Source of the DNA: Naematelia aurantialba | Taxonomy: Eukaryota > Basidiomycota > Tremellomycetes > Tremellales > Naemateliaceae | DNA length: 64,000 nt | NCBI GenBank assembly: GCA_021527695.1 | Contig: JAKFAO010000010.1 | Location: forward strand, 744,001 to 808,000 | Direction: 5' to 3' | Part shown: positions 47,603 through 57,713 of the stretch, one piece after another | Numbering within the stretch: position 1 is the first letter of the stretch | Layout: each line of letters opens with the position of its first letter | Program-made: the position numbers and the translations under genes | Notes under the pieces: model-generated | The model's input: only the letters and a program-made list of their open reading frames with translations | Database searches by the model: none | What the model was told of the DNA's origin: nothing

Positions 47603-50415
47603 ATGAGCTGCTCTCACGTTCAGCAAATTGCTGGCTCGCTCCAGCCGCCTACACCATCACAGCAGGTCCACCGGTGAGCTACAGCAGCCCGTGCGGGCGT
47701 CCGAGCTGACTAGACAAGTGAGGAGTGCACCCTATGTTTCGACGGGCAGGTGAGCTGCTCGTGTCGCCCTTGCTATGAGATAATATGGGCTCATAAACCA
47801 CAGGATGATCCGGAAGGCGTTCTAGTCTGCTTGCAATGCTTCAACGGCGGCTGCTTTGGTGAAGGCCGGCGGCATGCCTTCCTGCATTATGAGAAGACAA
47901 ACCACGCGGTCGGGGTAGTGATCAAGCGGACACGCAAAGAGGGCAAACGACGGGTCAGTTCACCTGAATCTGCACATCGACCACAAAGCTCAGTGCATAG
48001 AACTCGACTGAGCCTCCGCCCAAGAAGCTTGCCATCTCTGCACCTTCCGACGAAGAGTTATACACCTATAGCACGTCTTTGCTGTGTTTCTCTTGTTCCC
48101 CTGTTGGCGAAGTTATCCACCCGGAATATCCAAACGTACGTGAAGAACTGCTTCACTGACGAGACCGCTGATGTTCGCTGTAGGTCAATCAAACAGTGGC
48201 AGGCATTATGAATGCGCTTTCTTCGGCACAACAATCAGAGGTCAAAGCTTGGGAAGAAGAGATTTTAGCTTGCGAGCACACCCTGACCCTGGAGCAAGAA
48301 CCCGTCATTGAAAAAGGACACGGTGCGCTTTTCAACTTTTGATTTGGAAGCTTACGATATCAGTACCCTCCCAATGCGCCTCATGTGATCTGTCCTCCAA
48401 TCTCTGGCTTTGCCTGACGTGCGGGCTGGCAAACTGCGGGCGCCAGCAGTTTGGCGGAATCGGCGGAAATGGACATGCTCTCCAGCATTTCCACGAAACG
48501 GGGCATATGCTTGGCGTCAAACTCGGGACCATCACACCGGAGGGCACAGCAGGTGAGTTCTTTGCGCAAGTCGTGACGTTGCTGACGGCGCGCAGACATT
48601 TATTGTTACGCTTGCGATGATGCAAAGTTCGATCCAGACCTCGCGACACATTTGCGGAATTTTGGTATCGAGGTGTTGGGGCAGACTAAAACAGAAAAAT
48701 CAATGACCGAACTGGTAGGACAGAAAATTGGATCCTAGCTAACCTTCTCAGCAACTGGAGCACAATCTCAAATTTGACTTTTCCCTGACCGGGGATGATG
48801 GGAGAGAGCTCGAACCGATTTTCGGTCAAGGCTTGACAGGACTCAAGAATCTCGGCAACAGTTGCTATATGGCTTCGGTCATGCAGACCCTCTTCGCACT
48901 CCCCTCCTTCCGCCAACGATACTACTCCGACACTGCCCTGACGCATTTCCAGACATGCGACACCCTTCTTCCTGCTTCATGCCTCGAGTGCCAGATGATC
49001 AAGCTCGCAGATGGACTCGTGTCAGGTCGGTATTCGCACCGTGCTTTGGCACCACCTGTAGCTTCCACCGACTTTGACCAATCAGAGGAGCCACCCAAAT
49101 TCCAGGAAGGTATCCGGCCAAGCCAGTTCAAAGCGCTCATCGGCAAGGGTCACGAGGAGTTTGCGACCATGCGCCAGCAAGACTCTGAGGAATTCTTGCA
49201 GCATCTCTTGACGACGCTAAGACAAGAGGCGAAGCGGCAGGGCAGGAATGAGACCCTTGAGGCAACAAATGTCGTCAAGTTCGGCATGGAACAAAGGCTT
49301 CAGTGCACAGGATGCAGGAAGGTGGGATACAAAGTCGACGCAGTGGATCTCGCTAGCTTGCCCGTCGAAGCGGTCAGTCTAGGGGTTGATGAGGAGGGAA
49401 AGAAATTGTGGCAGGAGGTGAAGCTCGAAGATTGCCTCGATGCCCTATGCGCCGAGGAGGATCTGGCAGACTACTCATGCTCGAGTTGTGGGAAGAAGGT
49501 CAGAGCTGAGAAGTGAGCCATGAGGTGGCGATGGTGAGAATCCTGCTGATATCCGACAGATCAACGAAATTCAAGACATTCCCTGACTTGCTGGTTCTGC
49601 ATATGAAGAAATTCCAGCTTGTTAATTGGATGCCAACAAAGCTGGATATTCCCGTTCTAGTTCCCGAATTCTTGGAACTGGACAAATATGCAGGACGAGG
49701 TCGTCAGGAGGGCGAGGAAGAACTAGATGTGGACTCGTCTCCTCCTGCTGCCCTGCCAGAGTTCAACCCGATGGCCATATCGCAGCTGGAAGCAATGGGG
49801 TTCCCGACGATACGCTGTCAAAAAGCTCTGCTCGCCACTGGAAACAGCGACGCCGAAACTGCAATGGGCTGGCTGTTTGAGCACATGGAGGATGCAGGTA
49901 AGCTTGCCGGCGCACGAGGGAGAAGCTCATTTATTGTAGACATCGATGCACCGATACAGCCTACTGTATTATCGGCAAGTGCAAGTACCGAACCGTCGGC
50001 CGAGCAGATCGCTATGCTTGCGGACATGGGCTTCTCGTCCGCTCAAGCACGGAAAGCACTCCGTGAAACGGATGGAAACGCAGAACGAGCCATCGAGTGG
50101 CTTTTTTCGAACCCTGACGATGCTGGAGTAGAGGCGGCACCAGTGGCACAGGCTGATGCTGCCGTGACGGAAGATATGGGGGGATCATCGGTTCTGCCGG
50201 CGAAGTACCGCTTGAAGGCTTTCATTTCCCACAAAGGCCCGTCCGTACACTCTGGCCACTATGTTGCGACGATCCGCCAGCCGCAGGCGCAACTGGCCGC
50301 CGAGGCCGAGGACGAATGGGTGCTGTTCAATGACGAGAAAGTTGTGCGAGCTCCCGCGGGCGGGGGGGAAGGAATGCGCGGTTTGGCGTACTTGTACGTG
50401 TACGAGAGGATTTAG
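47603..50415 (+). CDS. UBP14: Ubiquitin C-terminal hydrolase Ubp14/USP5 family
   Basis: Isopeptidase T-type deubiquitinase that disassembles free ubiquitin chains. First exons are 47603..47673 and 47719..47749; about nine exons in all. Domains in order: a variant zf-UBP (EECTLCFDG, LVCLQCFNGGCFGEGRRHAFLH), a canonical zf-UBP (CASCDLSSNLWLCLTCG, CGRQQFGGIGGNGHALQHF), the catalytic Cys box GLTGLKNLGNSCYMASVMQTLF, QQDSEEFLQHLL, two UBA domains (ISQLEAMGFPTIRCQKALL and IAMLADMGFSSAQARKAL), and the His box KGPSVHSGHYVATIRQ. All catalytic residues appear present. The junction before STKFKTFPDLLVLHMKKF uses a donor GTGAGC at about 49516 so that KKVRAEK joins in frame. Confidence 0.93.
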
Positions 50416-51023
50416 CGATCAGGCGAGATCCGGTGAAAGGAAATTGCATATAGGAGGAGCCTGAGTTGGTGGTCCAATCCGAACATCATGCATGATCTTG
50501 TTCACGGGAAACATTGTTCGGGCTGAGGATGTGGTGGCAAATCCAGCCGGGTCCGATGATTTGCTACAAAGTCTCGACGATGTCACGAAAGCCTGTGGGG
50601 AATCCCGGTACAAATGGGCTGTCTCGTGGTTCCAATCAGAGAGATATAATGCTGACCAGGTCGGAAGACGCTCATAGCAGTCAGCTCGAGAATTCCATCT
50701 GAGCTTGGCTTGTGGGTCGGCCTTCTACTGGGAAGTGGGCGAACTATGGAAAGACCCGATTCATAGGTTAACGTCCGTGTCGCGAAGATAATACCTCATC
50801 TCTCAAAGAGGGTTATGCTATATTGACATGAAGTGGATCTCCGCTAGAGGCCGTACAGTGGTGATTGGGGTGGTTAAGCAAGTAGATGTCAGCCAGGTTG
50901 TCACGTGAGAATGGGAAGAAGTACCCTCTGTACCTGACCGTCGAGCTTCGAATCGCCTTGAGCCATGGGAGATAGGAATGCTGAGCGAAGAGAGGAGAAA
51001 TCGTCAAAAAGTCAAACATGGCA
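50416..51023. other. Intergenic, nothing besides the tRNA terminator
   Basis: About 600 bases without a supported gene. The tRNA-Thr terminator lies at its right edge. Confidence 0.4.
51005..51009 (-). terminator. Pol III terminator of the tRNA gene
   Basis: Five T residues on the minus strand (AAAAA on plus), about 15 bases after the tRNA 3' end. Confidence 0.6.
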
Positions 51024-51107
51024 AGCCCAAGACGAGGTTTGAACTCGCGACCTTTTCATTTGCCAAAAACCTACAAGTGAAACGCACTACCGCTGTGCTA
51101 CTCGGGC
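51024..51107 (-). tRNA. tRNA-Thr(UGU) with a 12-nt intron
   Basis: The minus strand folds as a full cloverleaf: acceptor GCCCGAG with CTTGGGC, A box TAGCACAGCGGTAGTGC with D stem GCAC/GTGC, anticodon stem TTTCA/TGAAA, variable AGGTC, T arm GCGAG-TTCAAAC-CTCGT. The anticodon loop is CTTGTA...A with TGT at 34-36. Twelve extra bases (GGTTTTTGGCAA) follow position 37, the normal place for a nuclear tRNA intron. The mature RNA is 72 nt before CCA. Confidence 0.9.
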
Positions 51108-51367
51108 CCGGTCTATCCTTGCGATATATTTGCACCAACTCTAAACATGATTATATACCGCTTTCAGTGCCCTGGAGAGCCGTGCGTCGTGTTGTGTTGA
51201 GGGGCAGTGAGATGCGCAGCAGCTCGACAACACGCCCACTGTTCTCGTGACGACCACGTCCCTTGGCGATGAATATATCATCACGGTGGCCCCAATAGCG
51301 CCGGGCGAGTCTGAGAACGTCTTCAGCATCGGGACGAGGTAACCCAACGACTTTGTATGGCACAGAT

Positions 51368-53249
51368 ATGTCGAGCTTCAGAAGCCAGACACCGACTGGC
51401 GAGATTGCGGGTACCAATGCGACGCATCGACCGCCCTTTGTGCACGCGTCGACGAGTTTTGCGACGCAGCATGAGCAATATGCTGCGACGCCGATGAGGA
51501 CACCATCGCCGACGCCTCTGCCGTCTTATCCTCAGCAACCCCGCCCACAGCACCCACAGTACCAGTACCCCAAGTACCCCCAGCACCCCCAGTATCCCCA
51601 ATACGCTCCGTACCATGAGTACTCTGCGGATTCGACAGAGTACCCAGAAGAGAAGGGCGTACCACTTGACGGGATTCCTTGCGCCCACGCGTACTCCCAT
51701 GCGTCTCACTCGCACTCTTACCCCGACCCACACGCCAATCGGCAGTCGCATCTCTACCCTCATGCACACCCGTCTTTCCATACCTATTCCCCCTCGCGTC
51801 CGCATACCCCGGTAACCGTCGCCATCCCGCCGCTACCGCATGCAGACTTCTGCCAGCTCGATGACCCCTCCCGTGGCCTGTACGGCACGACTCGCCGCAT
51901 TCCCCTCTCGTTCGGCCAAGTGCGAAGCAGGGTCCAGGCAGCGATCAAGTTGGGCGAAGTGCGGAACAAGGCCCGGTTCGGGACGGCCTGGTCGTTCGAC
52001 GAGATGCGGAGGACGGCCGGCGCCTGGGTCAGGTGGATCCACGAGCCAGGGCTCGGCAAGTGGTTGATCCTCGGCTGGATTGCGACGACGCTCGGGTTCT
52101 TGGTCGCTAGTGCGTGGTGGAGGGGGGAGCTGTTCCATGGTGAGTGACTGCGACTGCCTCTTGGAGATGTGCCCGTGGCCATCCCTACCATTCCAACTCG
52201 TACCTAAGGTGCAGCGCAGCTGTCCCAGCCTGATCCAGTACTCGGCCAGAAGCTGTGGAATCCTGCCAAACACGGCATTGGCCACTCGCTGATATGCCAC
52301 CACAGCGTTAGACGACCTCTCGGAGAACCTCGCATCCCAAGGCCTGCGAGGAAAGGCAATCTTCGCCTCGCTTATCCTCCTCACCACCATCCCCCCGCTC
52401 CCGCTCTACTCGACGCTGCTCGTGCTAGCCGGCTACACGTTTGGTGTCTGGCACGGCTTCGTCGTCGCGTACGTTGCCAGCCTCGTCGGTGCAGTAGTGG
52501 TCTTTGTGGCCTCTCGCACGTTTCTCAAAGACACTATCGGGCGGTGGTGAGTCGTTTGCTGAATTCCTCTGGTCCCTCGTCGTCCCTCTGGTGCGGACCC
52601 TGACGCAAACAGCCTCTCTTCGTCGCCAACAAGCACCATCCTCCTGCACCTCCTCTCGACGCACCCGCATCTCCTGCTTCTGATCCGCATCGCGCCGTAC
52701 CCTTACAACCTCCTCAACGCGATCCTCGCCGCCTCGCCCGTCTCGCTGCGCACCTACACCCTCTGCACCGCACTGTCTTTGTGCAAGCTCGTGCTGCACG
52801 CGTGGATAGGCGCGGGTATACACAGCCTCGGCGAAACGTACCTGCATGAATCGCCCTCCGTCGGCGACAAGGACCCCTGGGCCTCTCCTCCCGGGCACGA
52901 GTATGGACCTCGACCGCCAAACGACCTCGACGAAGACTACGACTACGATCATGGGACTGGCCATGGCCACGCCCCTGGCGCCGCGTATCCCAGTACACCG
53001 CATTGGGCACCGCACCATGGGCCCGGACATGCACATGGTCCACACGATCGCGTGCGGGTCTACTCGACAGTGGTGGGAATAGCGCTCTGCGCCGGCCTGT
53101 TCTTCTACATGACCTACCTCGCCAAACGGGCATTACGCCGCGCCCACGCAGAGCAGGAGGACATGGAGCGGCACGCGGAGGCCGAGGACGAAGACGAGGA
53201 CGGACACGACGTGGTGTACATGAGTGCGCATGCGGCGGATCAGGCTTGA
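51368..53249 (+). CDS. TVP38: Tvp38/TMEM64-family (VTT domain) membrane protein, 549 aa
   Basis: Golgi/ER membrane protein of the DedA-like VTT family; relatives act in lipid scrambling and vesicle traffic. Exons: 51368..52139, 52306..52546, 52613..53249. The core runs from LGKWLILGWIATTLGFLVAS through ALDDLSENLASQGLRGKAIFASLILLTTIPPLPLYSTLLVLAGYTFG, VAYVASLVGAVVVFVASR and LLLLIRIAPYPYNLLNAILAASPVSLRTY, with the F.FIPP..G and R..P.P.N motifs of the family in slightly altered form. A final hydrophobic helix is VVGIALCAGLFFYMTYLA. N-terminal 190 residues are His/Tyr/Pro-rich low complexity (HPQYQYPKYPQHPQYPQY), and a His/Asp/Pro-rich loop precedes the last helix, ending in an acidic tail. These extensions make it longer than yeast Tvp38 (337). 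Confidence 0.82.
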
Positions 53250-53658
53250 TCCGGACGACAGAGTCACCGCCAGAGGCAACAATAACAGGCTGCTGAACGA
53301 ATTGAATGGAGGCTTGTTTGGCGAGAGACGCGGTGAGGGGTAGGAGGGGTGTCGAGGTGCCGAGCTGAGCTCGAGTTGTGCAATAGTCGTAGTCTGGTTG
53401 TATCTACATCGATGTAGCAGTCTCCTGCTGGGCTTGATGTCTCATTCAAGGGCGCCTCAACTCTCGAGAGAAGCAGAGACGGGATTGCCGACCGAGGGTG
53501 ACATGTTCATGCATATGCATACATGGGGAGTCTAGCGTATACAGCCTCAGGTACGGTCCTGTGCTCGTCTCTACATGATATCTCATGGGGCCGATCTGAT
53601 CGGGCGACCATTGCGAGACACATCGAATGCTGAGTCTGAGCGTCGAGTAGTCGGTGTC
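53250..53658. other. Intergenic between convergent TVP38 and hydroxyacid dehydrogenase
   Basis: About 410 bases. Nothing recognised. Confidence 0.4.
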
Positions 53659-55363
53659 TCATGCTTTTGCCACCTTGATAGGCTTGTTCACGGGATTGAC
53701 CGGTGTCCCCGTCTCCATACTGCCGCACCAGTCAGCGCCGCCCCGCCCCGAGTTTGAGACGGGATCATCCATGACATTACGACGTAGGGGAGGAAGAGGT
53801 GGCAGAGGAGGAAGGAGAGGAAAGAGAGGAAGGGGAGGATGGGGAGGGAGGGGGTGGGGGGTTAGAGTGAGTGAGCCAACTCACTACTGCTTGACATTCG
53901 CAAACACCTCTCGCTCGCCGCGCAGAATCGTCCCTTTTGTGAACGCGCCGAGATGGGGCTGGACAGTGACGCGCGTAGTCGCCAAGAGGGGAAGTGAGGT
54001 ATCGCGGCACGGCTCGGTGGTGAGGACATCCAGTCCGGCTCGCGCCACTTTGCCAGATTCCAGAGCGGCCACGAGGGCGGGCTCGTCGATCACAGGTCCC
54101 TGTGAGGCGTCAGCAGGGCGCGGCACGGACGAGGATCAATACGGTGAGGATCGGGAGAGCGACGCAGTCTATAGCGGTCCGGTCACCGCCGCCGCTCAGT
54201 AGGGATCCAGAATCTTGGGATTTGGGACCGATGGCTAAAGGCTACTCACTCTCGCAGTGTTGACGATAAACACCCCGTCCTTCATCTTTGCAAATGCCTT
54301 GGCATCGAGGATGCCCCTCGTCTCGGGGGTAAGCGGGCAGTTGACAGAGATGACGTCTGACTGAGCGAGGAGCTCGTCAAAGGAGACGTAGGTAGCGTTG
54401 AGAACGGCCTCATCTGCAATCATCATCATCAGCACATTGCCCGCCGAGTCTTGAGTGGGGATATTTTAAATGTTTTTCAGCGCGGCGAAAGTGATGAATG
54501 AAGTGTGGTATGAATGACGCCGGAAAATGAGGTTAAGACTGCGGTCTGGGTGCTCCTCACCCTCGGGGGAGATGGGCTTGCGGTTGTGGTAGAGGACCTT
54601 CATGTCCCACGGCTGTGTCTTCTTGGCCATGTTCTTCCCAATGGCGCCTGTAAATTTGATCAGCTCCAAGTAACTCATCAGACTGTACGCGCGCAAGCCA
54701 AGAACAGCCCCAGACATACCCATGCCCAGGAACCCGATCGTCAGCCCGGTAGGATCGCTCTCCAGCCCCAGCCCGTCGCGCCACTTGCCGGCGCGCGCAT
54801 TTGCCTCGCCCTCCGTAGCACCGCGCAGGGCTGAGAGCATGAGAAGGATGCCCATGTCTGCCGTTGCCGCAGTGACGGCATTGGGCGTGTTGGAGAGGAA
54901 ACAGCCTTGTTCGGCAAGCCACAGGTAGTCCACATCGTCGTATCCTGCAAGCAAGGTCAGTCAGCACATTTCATCACCTCCTTCACAGGGAGCACAGGTG
55001 TCGGCAGAAATGAAACATACCAGCTCCTCCTTGGGCGAACAGGCCGCAAAAGCCGGGCTGCTCGAAAAGGGGCCCGAGCATGTCGCGGTGGAACGGCGAG
55101 TAACCGCTTGTTCCGAACAGCTGCGGCGGGCAGTCAGCGACAGGTATATTCGCAGCCCTCGGTCCACGTACCACATAGGCGGCTGCAAAGGGCCCTTGCT
55201 GCTCGCATAGGCGCTTGACCTCGCTGATGACCTGTTTGCGGTCTTCTGGCACAAAGTAGTGGATGTCGTAAGACTCTACCAGCTCCTTCCACTCGGGCAC
55301 GGCGAACCTGGGATAGCCAATCCCCAGGATCTTTGGCTTTGGCGCGGGCACAGCGACTGGCAT
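53659..55363 (-). CDS. D-isomer-specific 2-hydroxyacid dehydrogenase, 347 aa
   Basis: NAD(P)-dependent reductase/dehydrogenase of the glyoxylate/hydroxypyruvate reductase-like family, interconverting 2-keto and D-2-hydroxy acids. Exons in gene order: 55172..55363, 55021..55120, 54720..54944, 54561..54647, 54250..54413, 53885..54099, 53659..53719. Substrate-binding segment GLFAQGGAGYDDVD; cofactor site LTIGFLGMGGAIGKNMA; helical VNCPLTPETRGILDAKAFAKMKDGVFIVNTARGPVIDE with the catalytic Arg in NTARG; LDVLTTEP with the Glu; VQPHLGAFT with the catalytic His. All three catalytic residues are present. Intron 3 (54648-54719) is 72 nt, in frame and open, so retention would give a longer but broken cofactor loop. 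Head to head with the racemase-family gene; exact substrate unknown. Confidence 0.88.
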
Positions 55364-55991
55364 GATGGAGGTTGGTCTGAAGAGCGAGCGAGAGGACGAT
55401 GAAAGTGTGTCGGGAGGGGTGTTGCGCAGATCTGTCAGGCGGACGTTATACCCCCGTACGGTCGCTGTTGCCGCTGCGTTTCATCGGACATGCCATGCCA
55501 GTGAAAAATCGTTATCAGAGAGTCGCATCAGGCCGCCCAGCGTCGGGCGAGACCGAAGACGTTATCTCGCCTGATGCAGGATTTGATTTTGGCTTTGACT
55601 TTGCCCTGTTGCATCATCAGCTCTCATTGGTTCTTTGACAGTGTCGAGCTCTGGCAGCATGCATCTTGTTGCTACTCTGCAGGCAACAGGTTAGACGAGT
55701 CAACGTGGGAGGAGGTGGACGAGGATGGAGGCTGCGCGTCAGGATCGGAAGAATGGCACCATCTCACAGACATGTACCCTTAACCGGGGCTTGAGAGGTC
55801 GGCGGCTTTGTGCGACGGGTTTATCTTTCGTTGCAAGCTCCGGAACGGCTCAAGACTTTTTATGCGCCAGGCAGTGAAGTCGCCGTTTCCAGCATTGCAG
55901 AAGCGATAGCCAACACCCACTCTTCAAGCTTCTTACTTTCTCACTGGATTGGATTGCGTAAACCACATATCACATCTAGAAACCACCCACC
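55364..55991. promoter_or_regulatory. Divergent promoter of dehydrogenase and racemase-family genes
   Basis: 628 bp between opposite ATG codons. HGATAR-type motifs lie at 55512-55517 (minus), 55562-55567 (minus), 55821-55826 (minus) and 55904-55909 (plus); about two are expected by chance in this length, so the excess is slight. GATA-factor nitrogen control is possible but not shown. Confidence 0.4.
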
Positions 55992-57233
55992 ATGGCGCCT
56001 GTTCCTAAGCTTGGCGTGCTGCAGCTCAAGACGACCTTTCCCCGACCGCCAGGGGACGTCGGGAACCCGGCGTCGTGGGGCTCGATCCCCGTCGTGATCC
56101 GTATCGTCGAGGAGGCGGTGGGGGATATCGTCGTTGGCGGTACGTGGGGCATGGACCTCGTGAATGCATTCGTGCGCGAGGGCAAGCGCATGATGGAGGA
56201 GGACGGCGTCGTGGCTTTTGTGACGTCGTGCGGTTTCGTATGTCCACCTTGTCTCTCCTGTATACAATCTACAATCTCCACTGCGAAGGAGAGCATGAAC
56301 GGCGAGGAGAGTGCTGACGTGTGGCACGGCAGTTGGCCACGATGCACCCCCTCTTGGCGGAACGCCTGCCGTGTATGGGAACGTCGAGTCTCATTCAAGT
56401 AGGCTGGCTCCAGAACGGCTTTTACCCGTCGCTTGGGACAGAACTTACCGTCGGTGTCATTACGTTTAAAAAGTCGGCTTTGGTGAGTGGACGAGCTTCC
56501 TTCTTTCCTTCCCTTCCTTCTTCCCTCTCCTTCCTCTTTCCTTCCCTGTCCTTCCTCTTTCCTTTCCTCTGTTTCCTCTTTCCTTTCCTCTGTTTCCTCT
56601 TTCCTTCCCTCTCCTTCCATCGACGTGCTCTCCGCAGCCTCGCTCTCCTTACTCGGAACTGAAAGCCGCGTCACAGACCGTCAAGCACTTGACGAGCGTC
56701 GGTGCCCTCCCCGATACGCCCGTCTACGGCCTACCCGAGTCGTCTGACCCGAAAGAGGCGATCTTCAAAGCAGTCCTTGCCGAGGTCATTCCGTGTAAGT
56801 CGACCGCCGACTCGACCACAGCCTTCCACCACGTGTGTGCTCGTCACTTGTCCCCTCCGCCAGCCGCTCTCGCCAACCAACGCTTTCACGTTGCCCTCTA
56901 TCCTCCCTATCCTGGTATAAACTGGCATCTCGAGCGCTGCCCGATTGATTCCCTGTACAAACTGGCTCGAGAACCAGAGCCGCAAGGGTAGTGGATGACG
57001 GGCTGACGCACACAGACGACCACACCGGCATGGAGCGCGAAGTGACAGACGCGGCTAGAGAGCTCGTGCGCGACCACCCAAGCGTCCAGGCCATCGTCCT
57101 GGAATGCACCAACATGCCGCCCTTCTCGTTCGCGGTGCAGCAAGCCACGGGCAGGAAGGTGTGGGACGTGCTCACCCTGGGCACGTGGCTGTACAATGGC
57201 GCCACCCCGACCGATTTTACGGCCAAGGCGTAA
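55992..57233 (+). CDS. Aspartate/glutamate racemase superfamily protein, 256 aa
   Basis: Exons: 55992..56237, 56333..56482, 56638..56794, 57016..57233. The two catalytic cysteines of the cofactor-independent racemase fold are visible: Cys80 in VVAFVTSCGFL and Cys215 in AIVLECTNMPPFS. GDIVVGGTWGMDLVNAF and WDVLTLGTWLYNG also fit the Asp/Glu/hydantoin racemase fold. Family members racemise or epimerise amino acids or hydantoins, or cleave arylmalonates; the actual substrate cannot be told from sequence. Length 256 is usual. I see no targeting signal, so cytosolic. Intron 2 is a 155-nt pyrimidine repeat (TTCCTCTTTCC). Confidence 0.82.
56495..56630. repeat. TTTCCTTCCCTC/TTTCCTCTG pyrimidine repeats in racemase intron 2
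   Basis: Degenerate 9-18 bp pyrimidine units fill the intron. A TTTCCTCTGTTTCCTC unit occurs at least twice in near-identical form. Confidence 0.65.
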
Positions 57234-57713
57234 TGTGCAAAGCCGTCGGCAAGGTGTCGACGGGTGCAGTTGGGCATCAGCACGCTGTAGGTGAGGCGTG
57301 TTGGCGGGTGATACAGCAGGTCTGCGGGTTGGACTGGGTACTGGAACTTGGCGTAGGTACAGGTCGGTGCAAGTACTAGAGCTCGGCGGGGAAAGTATAA
57401 CTGTAGAGCGCGTAGTCTCGTCTCTATGCATTCTTATACCTGCGTGCGCCTCTCATGCACCTTGTTGGTTCAACTGGCGCAAGAGAATCTGGACCCATCA
57501 TTCAGCCCACTTGAGACCAAGCCGAGAGGCAAGCGCCGCGTGACAGGACCGGAAGAGAAGGGTGTTAAAGTCCCGAGTAACTGCCGAACATTCCAGCCCG
57601 TCATGCAGGCCCACGAAAGAAGAGGCCAAGCCGACACTTGCCCTCGAGAGGATGACAGAGAAGTGCATCTAGCGTCTATTCTATATACTACAACCCACAC
57701 GATCCTACCGCCC
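57234..57713. other. Intergenic between convergent racemase and oxidase genes
   Basis: About 480 bases. No supported gene. It could contain a further 3' exon of the oxidase if the donor-like GTGAGTAT near its end is used. Confidence 0.35.
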
